NCBI GenBank assembly: GCA_902630925.1
Contig: CACOWO010000007.1
Coordinates: 1-36,134, forward strand
Length of the DNA stretch: 36,134 bases
Direction of reading: 5' to 3'
DNA from: an uncultured Pelagibacteraceae bacterium
GTDB lineage: Bacteria; Pseudomonadota; Alphaproteobacteria; Pelagibacterales; Pelagibacteraceae
This document shows positions 28,954-36,134 of this stretch, in pieces. A program made the position numbers and the translations under genes. The first letter of the stretch is position 1, and each line of letters opens with the position of its first letter. The notes beneath the pieces were generated by a model, which was not told where the DNA came from, ran no database searches, and saw nothing but the letters and a program-made list of their open reading frames with translations.

Positions 28954-29688
28954 CTAAACTATCTTTGAGTAACCTGTTTTTTCTAATTGAATCCCTAGAT
29001 CTGCATTACCAGTTTTAATTATTTTTCCATCAGATAGGACATGGACGTAATCAGGTTTTATATAATCAAGTAATCTTTGATAGTGAGTAATTATTAAAAA
29101 AGCATTTTTTTTACTTTTATAAGAATTTACTCCATCAGCCACAATTCTAAGGGCATCAATATCTAAACCAGAGTCTGTCTCATCTAAAATTGATAGCTTT
29201 GGTTGAAGGAGTTTCATTTGTAAAATCTCATTTTTTTTCTTTTCACCTCCAGAAAATCCAACGTTAAGTTGACGTGATAAAAATTTCTCATCAATACCAA
29301 GCTCTGAGGCTTTTTCTTTAATTAATTTTAAAAAAGTTAAAGCGTCTAGCTCCTTCTCGCCTTGGGCTTTTCTAACTGAGTTCAGAGAAGTTCTTAAAAA
29401 ATTGTTTGTATTAACTCCTGGTATTTCTAAAGGATATTGAAATGCTAAAAAAATTCCTTTTTGAGCTCTTTCTTCAGTTGAAAGCTCACTTAAGCTTTCT
29501 CCATTATATTTGATGTCACCTTTGATCTCATAGCCGTTTTTACCTGATAACACATTTGCTAATGTACTTTTTCCGGAACCGTTAGGACCCATAATTGCAT
29601 GAACTTCTCCAGGCTTAATGTTTAAATTTAAACCTTTCAAAATGTGCTTATTATCAATAGTTGCTTGTAAATTTTTGATATTTAACAT
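28954..29688 (-). CDS. sufC: Fe-S assembly ATPase SufC
   Basis: ABC-type ATPase of the SufBCD complex, cytoplasmic, 244 residues. Walker A GPNGSGKST (34-42), the ABC signature FSGGEKKKNEI, Walker B LSILDETDSGLDID and the switch histidine in ITHYQR are present. The frame is open to an ATG at 29778, but those 30 codons lie wholly inside sufB. The ATG at 29686-29688, sharing one base with the sufB stop codon, gives the standard MLNIKNL start. Confidence 0.96.
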   Translation of the reverse strand: MLNIKNLQATIDNKHILKGLNLNIKPGEVHAIMGPNGSGKSTLANVLSGKNGYEIKGDIKYNGESLSELSTEERAQKGIFLAFQYPLEIPGVNTNNFLRTSLNSVRKAQGEKELDALTFLKLIKEKASELGIDEKFLSRQLNVGFSGGEKKKNEILQMKLLQPKLSILDETDSGLDIDALRIVADGVNSYKSKKNAFLIITHYQRLLDYIKPDYVHVLSDGKIIKTGNADLGIQLEKTGYSKIV

Positions 29689-31124
29689 TATCCAACACTT
29701 CCTTCTAAACTTATCGCTACAAGCTTTTGAGCTTCGACAGCGAATTCCATGGGTAATTGCTGCAAAACTTCTTTGCAAAAACCATTTACAATTAAACTTA
29801 CTGCCTCTTCTTGATCTAGACCTCTTTGATTGCAGTAGTACAGCTGATCTTCATTTATTTTAGTAGTAGTTGCCTCATGCTCAATTGTGGAAGTTGCGTT
29901 ATTATTTTTAATGTATGGAATTGTATGTGCACCACATTTATTACCCATTAGTAAAGAATCACATTGAGTGTAGTTTCTTGAATTAATTGCTTTATTTTTA
30001 ATTTCAACAAGTCCTCTGTACATGTTGTCTGCGTTTCCTGCTGATATTCCCTTTGAAATAATTTTACTTTTTGTGTTTTTACCTAGATGTATCATTTTTG
30101 TACCAGTGTCTGCTTTTTGAAAATTATTTGTAATTGCTATTGAATAAAATTCACCAATAGAGTTATCACCTTGTAAAATGCAACTCGGGTATTTCCATGT
30201 AATTGCTGAACCGGTTTCAACTTGAGTCCATGAAATTTTAGAATTTTTTCCCCTACAAGCACCTCTTTTGGTGACAAAATTGTAAATTCCACCAACTCCT
30301 TTTTCATCTCCTGGATACCAATTCTGAACAGTTGAATATTTAATTTCTGCATCATCTAATGCTACTAATTCCACATTTGCAGCATGAAGTTGATTTTCAT
30401 CTCTCATTGGAGCAGTACACCCCTCTAAATAACTTACATAACTTCCTTTATCAGCAATAATTAATGTCCTTTCAAATTGACCAGTTTCAGATGCGTTAAT
30501 TCTAAAATAAGTAGATAGTTCCATCGGACACTTTGTATTAGGCGGAATGTAAACAAAAGATCCATCAGTGAATACAGCTGAATTCAAAGTAGCAAAATAG
30601 TGATCACTTATAGGTATCACAGAACCAAGATATTTTTTAACAAGGTCTGGATGCTTTTGAATAGCTTCTGATATTGAACAAAAGATGATACCTTTTTTTG
30701 TAAGTTCATCTTTAAAAGTGGTAGCCACAGAAACTGAGTCAAAAACAGCATCAACAGCTATTCCATTTAATCTTTTTTGCTCATCTAAAGGTATTCCAAG
30801 TTTTTTATAAGTTTCTAATATTTTTGGATCTATTTCATCTAAACTCTTCGGTTTTTCAGAAGCACTTTTAGGTGCGGAATAATAGTACAAATCTTGATAA
30901 TTTATTTTTGGATATTTTGGCTTTTGCCAGTTAGGCTCTTTTAAAACTTTTAATCTATTAAAAGCCTTTAATCTCCACTCTAACATCCACTTCGGTTCAT
31001 TTTTAATTTTAGAGATAAATTTAATTGTTTCTTCACTAAGACCTTTGGGTGATCTTATATTTTCCACATCAGTGGTGAAACCGTATTTATAATCTTTAAT
31101 ATTTTTTAAATCTTCAGTTTTCAT
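29688..31124 (-). CDS. sufB: Fe-S cluster scaffold subunit SufB
   Basis: Main scaffold of the Suf pathway, 478 residues, close to the usual 480-500. Conserved sequence includes [38 protein letters not shown], the [20 protein letters not shown] region with the cysteine corresponding to E. coli Cys405, and [10 protein letters not shown] with the histidine near E. coli His433. The start overlaps iscR by 4 bases (ATGA), so regulator and scaffold are translationally coupled. Confidence 0.96.
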   Translation of the reverse strand: MKTEDLKNIKDYKYGFTTDVENIRSPKGLSEETIKFISKIKNEPKWMLEWRLKAFNRLKVLKEPNWQKPKYPKINYQDLYYYSAPKSASEKPKSLDEIDPKILETYKKLGIPLDEQKRLNGIAVDAVFDSVSVATTFKDELTKKGIIFCSISEAIQKHPDLVKKYLGSVIPISDHYFATLNSAVFTDGSFVYIPPNTKCPMELSTYFRINASETGQFERTLIIADKGSYVSYLEGCTAPMRDENQLHAANVELVALDDAEIKYSTVQNWYPGDEKGVGGIYNFVTKRGACRGKNSKISWTQVETGSAITWKYPSCILQGDNSIGEFYSIAITNNFQKADTGTKMIHLGKNTKSKIISKGISAGNADNMYRGLVEIKNKAINSRNYTQCDSLLMGNKCGAHTIPYIKNNNATSTIEHEATTTKINEDQLYYCNQRGLDQEEAVSLIVNGFCKEVLQQLPMEFAVEAQKLVAISLEGSVG

Positions 31125-31546
31125 TTATTTAAAGTTTGGTTTTTTCTAACCAAATCCTCCAATTTTACCTTTTCAAAAAAATTATTTATGTGTTGGTCAA
31201 GCTGATCCCATAAATTATGAGTAATACATTTTGTTGATTTATTATTGCAGCCTTTTTTTGATTCCTTCTTACAATTAAGCATTTTAATTTCTTCATCTAC
31301 TGCTGAGATTATATTTGAAATTTTGATTTCATCGGGTGAGTTCTGTAATACATAGCCTCCTTTTGCTCCTCTTACGCTTCTAACTAAATTTTTATTTTTA
31401 AGCTTGATAAATATTTGCTCTAAATAAGCTAAGGAAATATTTTGTCTCAAAGATATATCTGTAAGACTAGTTGGTCCTTTATCTTTAAATAAAGCCAAGT
31501 CAGCCATTGCCATTACCGCGTATCTTCCTCTAGTAGTTAACTTCAT
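31121..31546 (-). CDS. iscR: Rrf2-family Fe-S-sensing regulator (IscR)
   Basis: A 141-residue winged-helix regulator. The N-terminal [19 protein letters not shown] is the Rrf2/IscR hallmark. Candidate [2Fe-2S] ligands are C92, C100 and C107 with H110 (E. coli IscR: C92, C98, C104, H107), so the cysteine spacing is slightly wider. As first gene of the suf operon it most likely senses Fe-S status and controls its own operon through the palindrome at 31579-31603. Confidence 0.94.
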   Translation of the reverse strand: MKLTTRGRYAVMAMADLALFKDKGPTSLTDISLRQNISLAYLEQIFIKLKNKNLVRSVRGAKGGYVLQNSPDEIKISNIISAVDEEIKMLNCKKESKKGCNNKSTKCITHNLWDQLDQHINNFFEKVKLEDLVRKNQTLNK

Positions 31547-31578
31547 AAATTATCGTTGTATTACAGTATTTTTAATTC

Positions 31579-31603
31579 AATTCCTACTGTTTTAGTCTGA
31601 ATT
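31579..31603. promoter_or_regulatory. IscR type-1-like operator upstream of iscR-suf
   Basis: A 25-base imperfect palindrome centred at 31591. The outer arms are AATTC and GAATT. The core TACTGTTTTAGTC closely follows the GACTANNNNAGTC core known for E. coli IscR type-1 sites. It lies 33 bases upstream of the iscR ATG, where it would overlap the promoter. Symmetry and position are seen directly; IscR binding is inferred. Confidence 0.6.
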
Positions 31604-31630
31604 AAAAAAAAATATTTGCCGCAGAAAAAC

Positions 31631-31644
31631 ATGTTATAAAACAT
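31631..31644. repeat. short palindrome in the iscR/hydrolase intergenic region
   Basis: ATGTT and AACAT are inverted around ATAA. It lies between the IscR-like site and the Fur-like site and may be part of the promoter for the gene at 31679. No regulator is assigned, and in AT-rich DNA the chance probability is not negligible. Confidence 0.25.
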
Positions 31645-31655
31645 AACTTTTTTTT

Positions 31656-31674
31656 AAAAATAATAATCATTATC
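31656..31674. promoter_or_regulatory. Fur-box-like site upstream of the alpha/beta hydrolase gene
   Basis: This 19-base segment agrees at 16 of 19 positions with the classical Fur box GATAATGATAATCATTATC, with the right-hand 12 bases (ATAATCATTATC) identical. It ends 4 bases before the ATG at 31679, so a bound repressor would block that gene, and it is about 110 bases from the iscR start. The A+T richness lowers the significance. Confidence 0.45.
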
Positions 31675-31678
31675 AATT

Positions 31679-32335
31679 ATGAAACCAAAAAGTTTAGAAA
31701 TTTTTATTCCCGGTCCTGCAGGAAGACTTGAAGCTAAGTATTATAAAAATCCAAAATTTGGTTCACCAGTTGCAATTGTCTTACATCCTCACCCGCAATA
31801 TGGAGGAACTATGAATAATAGAATAGTGCAACTTATGTATAATATTTTTTTAGAAAATGGTTTTTCAGTAATAAAAGTAAATTTTAGAGGTGTAGGAAAA
31901 AGTGATGGGGTGTTTGATAATGGACAAGGTGAATTATCTGACGCCGCTGCAGCACTGGATTGGATAGAAAGACAAAATTTAGATTACAGTCAATGTTGGG
32001 TTTCGGGTTTTTCTTTCGGTTCTTTGATCTGTATGCAGCTTATTATGAGAAGACCTGAAGTAAATAATTTTATTGCAGTCTCTCCGCAACCAAATGTGTA
32101 CGATTTTTCTTTTTTAGCACCGTGTCCGACATCAGGTCAAGTAGTATATAGTGAAAACGACGAATTAGTAACTAAAGAAAGTATAATCGAATTAGATAAT
32201 AGAATTAAGAGCCAAAAAGGTGTTGAGGTTATTTTTTCAAAAATTAAAAGCGCAAATCATTTTTTTAAAAATAAAGAAAAAGAGCTTACAATAGAAATAG
32301 AAAAATATTTAAAAGATAAAACTGCTTTAATTTAA
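31679..32335 (+). CDS. alpha/beta hydrolase (COG2945-type)
   Basis: A 218-residue cytoplasmic alpha/beta-hydrolase with the sequence style of the small, uncharacterised COG2945 family. The strand-turn VLHPHPQYGGTMNNRIV (34-50) and FRGVGKSDG (69-77) are typical. The probable catalytic triad is S112 in GFSFGS, D161 in ENDELV and H194 in ANHFF. Substrate unknown. The start ATG follows the Fur-like box directly and has no Shine-Dalgarno sequence. The stop codon shares the TTAA palindrome with the convergent anmK. Confidence 0.88.
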   Translation: MKPKSLEIFIPGPAGRLEAKYYKNPKFGSPVAIVLHPHPQYGGTMNNRIVQLMYNIFLENGFSVIKVNFRGVGKSDGVFDNGQGELSDAAAALDWIERQNLDYSQCWVSGFSFGSLICMQLIMRRPEVNNFIAVSPQPNVYDFSFLAPCPTSGQVVYSENDELVTKESIIELDNRIKSQKGVEVIFSKIKSANHFFKNKEKELTIEIEKYLKDKTALI

Positions 32336-33450
32336 TTTTTAATCCACTCCCCTCCAGAACAAGGTTTTTTACATCCAGTTGTGTTAGGGAAAGATATTGG
32401 CAATCCTAAAACTGATCTAATTGCTAAGAATGCAAATGCCTGCGACTCTATAAAGTCACCATTAATATTATAATCATCAATAGATTCAAAAGTTGTTTTT
32501 ATAGGCAAATTTTCTTTTATTTTTTTTATCAAAACTCTATTTTTCCTTCCACCCCCACAAAGAAGAACAGATCGAATTTTTTTTTTAGAATTAATTAAAC
32601 ACGAAGAAATTTTCTCCCTAATAATATTCGCAGTAAAATCAGTGAGTGTCGCTGCGCCATCTTCTAAACTTAATCCTCGCACAAAAGAAATATCAAAATC
32701 ATTAGTATCAAAAGATAATTTATTTTTATTATTTCTATTCGCATAAAGTTCTTGTGCTTGTTCAAGAATTACTTCATTCTTAGTTCCGCTTAATGCAAAA
32801 CAACCATCTTTATCAAATTTTTTATTTGAATTATTTCTAATCCATGTGTCAATTAAACAATTTCCAGGTCCAATGTCTCTACTTATCAATTCAGAAAGAT
32901 TATCTTTATCATTCACAATAGTAATATTAGATATTCCTCCAATATTAAGAAAGCATACTGGTAATTCAATATTATTTTTTCTTGTTAATAAGTGATGAAA
33001 AATTGGCGTTAGTGGAGCTCCTTGCCCTCCATTTAAAATATCATTTTTTCTAAAATTGAAAATTATATTTTTATTTGTTAATTGATTTAATAATTTTCCA
33101 TTTCCTAATTGTTTTGAAATTTTTTCTTTAGGATTATGATAAATCGTTTGGCCGTGAAACCCTATCAATGTATCATTGCTAATGTTTAAACTTTTAATAA
33201 TTTCAGCATGGAAAATTGTCAATTTTCTTTCCAAGTTGCTCAATTCATCTTTAAATGTTTGCAGGTGTTTAATTTGATGAATCTTTTCCTTCAGATTGTG
33301 AATATCCTTATAAATACCTGAACTATATTCAAAATACTCATCTTGAATTGACTCATAGTCATTTAATCCATTAGTATTAATAATTGATGCATCCACCCCG
33401 TCCCCAGAAGTGCCACTCATTAATCCTAAACAAGTCCATTTTTTTTGCAT
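32332..33450 (-). CDS. anmK: anhydro-N-acetylmuramic acid kinase
   Basis: Cytoplasmic kinase of peptidoglycan recycling: cleaves and phosphorylates anhydro-MurNAc to MurNAc-6-phosphate. The 372 residues carry LMSGTSGDGVDASI (10-23), IGFHGQTIYHNP, LNIGGISNIT, RDIGPGNCLIDTW with the catalytic-aspartate region, and LLCGGGRKN. All motifs look intact. It is divergent from tyrS across about 55 bases, an order familiar in alphaproteobacteria. Confidence 0.94.
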   Translation of the reverse strand: MQKKWTCLGLMSGTSGDGVDASIINTNGLNDYESIQDEYFEYSSGIYKDIHNLKEKIHQIKHLQTFKDELSNLERKLTIFHAEIIKSLNISNDTLIGFHGQTIYHNPKEKISKQLGNGKLLNQLTNKNIIFNFRKNDILNGGQGAPLTPIFHHLLTRKNNIELPVCFLNIGGISNITIVNDKDNLSELISRDIGPGNCLIDTWIRNNSNKKFDKDGCFALSGTKNEVILEQAQELYANRNNKNKLSFDTNDFDISFVRGLSLEDGAATLTDFTANIIREKISSCLINSKKKIRSVLLCGGGRKNRVLIKKIKENLPIKTTFESIDDYNINGDFIESQAFAFLAIRSVLGLPISFPNTTGCKKPCSGGEWIKN

Positions 33451-33505
33451 ATTTCTATTTATTTATAACAATTTTTGTATAATAGTTGCTAAAGCAAATA
33501 TCACT

Positions 33506-34744
33506 ATGAAAAACAAATTTTTGAAAGAGATGCAAGGCCGAGGTTATCTTAACCAGTGTACAAATTTAGATAAACTTGATGAAATTTGCGATAAACAACA
33601 AATTTCTGCTTATATTGGTTTTGATTGTACTGCGAGCAGTCTGCATGTTGGTAGCCTATTGCAAATTATGATTTTAAAACTTATGCAAAAACATGGTCAT
33701 CGGCCTATAGTTCTATTGGGAGGAGGTACAACATTAATAGGTGACCCATCTGGCAAAGATTCAACAAGAAAAATACTAGATCAAAATATTATAAAAAAAA
33801 ATATTCAAAGTATTAAAAAAGTTTTTACCACAATTTTAAATACATCTGACAAAAACACTGCTCCTATATTTATAGATAATGCTGATTGGTTAACAAAATT
33901 AAATTATATTCAGTTTTTAAGAGACGTTGGAACTCATTTTACTATTAATAAAATGCTTACTTATGACAGTGTTAAATTAAGATTGGATAGGGAACAATCA
34001 CTAAGTTATATGGAATTCAATTATATGATTCTGCAAGCATATGATTTCTATCAGCTATACAAAAATAACAATTGCATTTTACAAATTGGAGGATCTGACC
34101 AATGGGGAAACATAGTTAATGGTGTTGATTTAATAAGAAGAATGCTGCAAAAGGAGGCGTATGGTTTAACTTCACCCTTAATAACGCTCGCATCAGGTGC
34201 TAAAATGGGAAAAACTGAAAAAGGCGCTATTTGGCTCAACAAAGATTTACTGTCTCCTTATGAATATTGGCAATTTTGGAGAAATACAGATGACAGAGAT
34301 GTGGAAAGATTTTTAAAATTTTTTACAGAGATTGATATTGAAGAAATAAGTAATATCACTAAAAAAGAAAAAAACATAAATAATCTAAAAATTTTATTAG
34401 CTAACGAAGCTACAAAATTACTACATGGTGATAATGCAGCAAAAAATTCAGCTCAAACTGCTAAAGATACTTTTGAGGATGGTAAAATGGGATTAAATTT
34501 ACCTGAGATTAAAATCAAATTAAGTGACATGAAAAAGGGAATTAACATTGTAGATTTTATTTCAACCAGTAAAATTTTACCTTCAAAAAGTGAGGTGCGT
34601 AGAGCTATTGCTAACAGAGGGTTTAAAATAAATGATATCACGATTGATAATGAAAAAAAAGTTCTTCTATTAAAAGATTTTGAAAAAGATAACTTTAAAC
34701 TCTCTTACGGAAAGAAAAAACATTATTTAGTTAAGTTTATTTAG
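33506..34744 (+). CDS. tyrS: tyrosyl-tRNA synthetase
   Basis: Class I synthetase charging tRNA-Tyr, 412 residues from the ATG at 33506. The HIGH-type motif is HVGS (47-50) after GFDCTASSL; the KMSKS-type motif is KMGKT (233-237); GGSDQWGNI (195-203) is the tyrosine/adenylate site. A C-terminal S4 RNA-binding domain occupies about 345-412. The open frame continues upstream to 33410, but those codons overlap the start of anmK on the other strand and do not match the family. The stop overlaps the convergent AsmA-like gene by 8 bases. Confidence 0.96.
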   Translation: MKNKFLKEMQGRGYLNQCTNLDKLDEICDKQQISAYIGFDCTASSLHVGSLLQIMILKLMQKHGHRPIVLLGGGTTLIGDPSGKDSTRKILDQNIIKKNIQSIKKVFTTILNTSDKNTAPIFIDNADWLTKLNYIQFLRDVGTHFTINKMLTYDSVKLRLDREQSLSYMEFNYMILQAYDFYQLYKNNNCILQIGGSDQWGNIVNGVDLIRRMLQKEAYGLTSPLITLASGAKMGKTEKGAIWLNKDLLSPYEYWQFWRNTDDRDVERFLKFFTEIDIEEISNITKKEKNINNLKILLANEATKLLHGDNAAKNSAQTAKDTFEDGKMGLNLPEIKIKLSDMKKGINIVDFISTSKILPSKSEVRRAIANRGFKINDITIDNEKKVLLLKDFEKDNFKLSYGKKKHYLVKFI

Positions 34745-36134
34745 ATTCTTTATTTTTATCGATTATTTTTTGTAAAAATCTAGGTGTTAATGTTCTAATT
34801 GGATTAATAGTTGTTTTGATTTTTCCTTTGGTACCTTTCATTTTAAAGCTTACACCAAATAAACCCTCTCCTACTTCTTTAGGAATTACAATATTTCCAA
34901 TCAGAGGAATTTTTGCAATTATTTTATTTAAAGTTTTTGCAGGAACTAATGTTCCTCTCAAACTGGTTAAACCATCATCACTTTGATAGCCTTCCATTAA
35001 AACAGACATACTTGGACCCAAAGCTAATATTTCATTTAGCTCTAGAAGATCTTTTGTTTTTTGCATGTTTATTTCCAATACGTCAAAAGATAATCCCTCC
35101 CCTTCAGCTAGGTCAGCTAAACCACCTAAGTCTGCAAGTGATAACAGTTTAATAACACCAGGTGCGTTTACTAACTTAAAATCTTCAATTTTTAATTTTG
35201 AAACTGATCTATTTTCTTCAATGATTGAGGTAAAAAGCAATTTTCCTCCGGAAAGACCTTTAAAAAAACTATAATCAGTTAATAATGGCCTAGTTAAATC
35301 TGAATATATTTCTAAATATTTTATCTTACTACTTTTGTCTCTTTTTAAGGATATGTCTAAAAAATTATTGCCTCCAAAATCTCCTTTAGAAGAAATTTTA
35401 TTAAATTTACCATTTTTAATCTCTCCAATTAATTTGAAATTTTCAAGTTTTTCTGACATTGGCACTTTAATATTTTTAAAATCAATCTCAATTTTACTAT
35501 TCAAATTTTGTAAATTGTTTTTGCTAGTTTTTTTGTTGAAATATTTTATTAATTTAGTTGCATCAAATTTAGCTCCTTCAACCAAAATCTTGTTTTCATT
35601 TTGTACCGAAAAATTATTATTTGGCGTCACAACTTTTATTTTTTTAAATGATACAAAATTTTTATTTTTAAATTTTAACCCTTCAATCTCTATTAAATTG
35701 CTTCCCTCAATAAAACTAAAGTTATTTAGGTTTAAGATATCTTCAGTTTTTTGTAGATTTAAGGATAAATTAGCAATTTTTTTTTTTGATTTTTTATAAT
35801 TTATTAAATCTATTTCAAAGTTGTTGCCATAATCAAAATTTAGATTTAAATTCATATTATTATTATTTAAATTGTTTTCTAAATTAATCTTTAAGAAATC
35901 TTGATTATTTAATGAATATTGACCATCAAAAATAAATTGGGAATTTTTCGACGAAAAAATCGATTTAATCTCTAAACCTTTAAAGTAAATTTTATTTATC
36001 TCTTCATTTATAAGACTATTTTTAAAAGGTGGCGATAATTCTAATTCACTTTTTGGAACTTTGCCCGATAGTATATAATTATAACTTATGACTTTATAAG
36101 TTTCATCTAAATCTACTGATAAGCTGTTGTTTAA
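34737..36134 (-). CDS. AsmA-like / DUF3971-family envelope protein, partial
   Basis: C-terminal part of a large protein; the minus-strand frame remains open from the stop codon at 34737-34739 to the window edge (about 465 codons), so the apparent ATG at 35855 is internal. The sequence is made of repeated short amphipathic beta-strand units (FSFIEGSNLIEIEGLKFKNK style) and ends with GVSFKMKGTKGKIKTTINPI and RTLTPRFLQKII, which resemble the AsmA-like C-terminal domain of alphaproteobacterial DUF3971/YhdP-type proteins next to tyrS. Such proteins are anchored in the inner membrane, span the periplasm and are linked to lipid transport. The N-terminal anchor lies outside the window. Confidence 0.78.
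   Translation of the reverse strand, partial: LNNSLSVDLDETYKVISYNYILSGKVPKSELELSPPFKNSLINEEINKIYFKGLEIKSIFSSKNSQFIFDGQYSLNNQDFLKINLENNLNNNNMNLNLNFDYGNNFEIDLINYKKSKKKIANLSLNLQKTEDILNLNNFSFIEGSNLIEIEGLKFKNKNFVSFKKIKVVTPNNNFSVQNENKILVEGAKFDATKLIKYFNKKTSKNNLQNLNSKIEIDFKNIKVPMSEKLENFKLIGEIKNGKFNKISSKGDFGGNNFLDISLKRDKSSKIKYLEIYSDLTRPLLTDYSFFKGLSGGKLLFTSIIEENRSVSKLKIEDFKLVNAPGVIKLLSLADLGGLADLAEGEGLSFDVLEINMQKTKDLLELNEILALGPSMSVLMEGYQSDDGLTSLRGTLVPAKTLNKIIAKIPLIGNIVIPKEVGEGLFGVSFKMKGTKGKIKTTINPIRTLTPRFLQKIIDKNKESK

Noticed and set aside
29689..29778. N-terminal extension of SufC by 30 residues
   Set aside because: These codons are the 3' end of sufB read in another frame; the start at 29688 gives the family N-terminus and a 1-base overlap.
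33410..33505. N-terminal extension of TyrS by 32 residues
   Set aside because: Part of it overlaps the anmK start region on the other strand and it is hydrophobic without family similarity; the ATG at 33506 fits TyrRS.
35335..35799. Plus-strand ORF of 154 codons opposite the AsmA-like gene
   Set aside because: The opposite frame is continuous with a larger partial gene that has family-like sequence. The plus-strand product is a Leu/Phe/Lys-rich string typical of reversed AT-rich coding sequence.
1..36134. CRISPR arrays, insertion sequences, prophage genes, integrases
   Set aside because: No spaced direct repeats, transposase or integrase motifs were found on either strand.

Overview
The window looks like a piece of a streamlined SAR11-type (Pelagibacterales, 'Candidatus Pelagibacter'-like) alphaproteobacterial genome. 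The grounds are very high A+T content, almost no intergenic space, start/stop overlaps inside operons and even between convergent genes, and alphaproteobacterial gene order (tig-clpP-clpX-lon, tRNA-Val/tRNA-Asp upstream of nuoA, anmK divergent from tyrS). The assignment rests on recognised sequence character and gene order; no database search was run.

Layout. Positions 1-11624 (minus strand) hold a proton-pumping NADH:quinone oxidoreductase (complex I) operon, nuoA-B-C-D-E-F-G-H-I-J-K-L and the first 215 codons of nuoM, cut by the window edge. Positions 11625-12053 are non-coding: a hairpin just upstream of nuoA, a candidate SRP (4.5S) RNA on the plus strand, tRNA-Asp(GTC), tRNA-Val(TAC) and a promoter-like sequence. 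Positions 12054-16064 are accessory in character: a small zinc-ribbon membrane protein, an 850-residue three-domain sugar enzyme (SDR + metal-type cupin + zinc-binding C-methyltransferase in one chain), and a divergent family 17 glycosyltransferase. Positions 16071-21843 (minus) are the proteostasis block lon, clpX, clpP, tig, followed by tRNA-Leu(TAG). Positions 21965-23908 (minus) encode a WecA/MraY-family polyprenyl-phosphate sugar-1-phosphate transferase and an EamA/DMT exporter. glnA (24027-25433, plus) encodes glutamine synthetase I.

Positions 25430-31546 (minus) are a compact iron-sulfur assembly operon: iscR, sufB, sufC, sufD, sufS, sufU, a sufT-like DUF59 gene and an A-type carrier. 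A 25-nt palindrome resembling an IscR type-1 box lies upstream of iscR, and a Fur-like box lies before the divergent alpha/beta hydrolase gene at 31679. The window ends with anmK (minus), tyrS (plus) and the 3' part of a large AsmA/DUF3971-like gene (minus, partial).

How it fits together: the Suf operon would supply the many Fe-S clusters of complex I (cluster cysteines are visible in NuoB, E, F, G and I). Lon, ClpXP and trigger factor form the protein-folding and turnover set. The WecA-like transferase, the fused sugar enzyme and the GT17 enzyme point to cell-surface glycan synthesis. The most unusual item is the fused sugar enzyme and its glycosyltransferase partner, sitting inside an otherwise conserved lon-to-nuo neighbourhood. 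No CRISPR array, insertion sequence, phage gene or convincing rho-independent terminator was seen.
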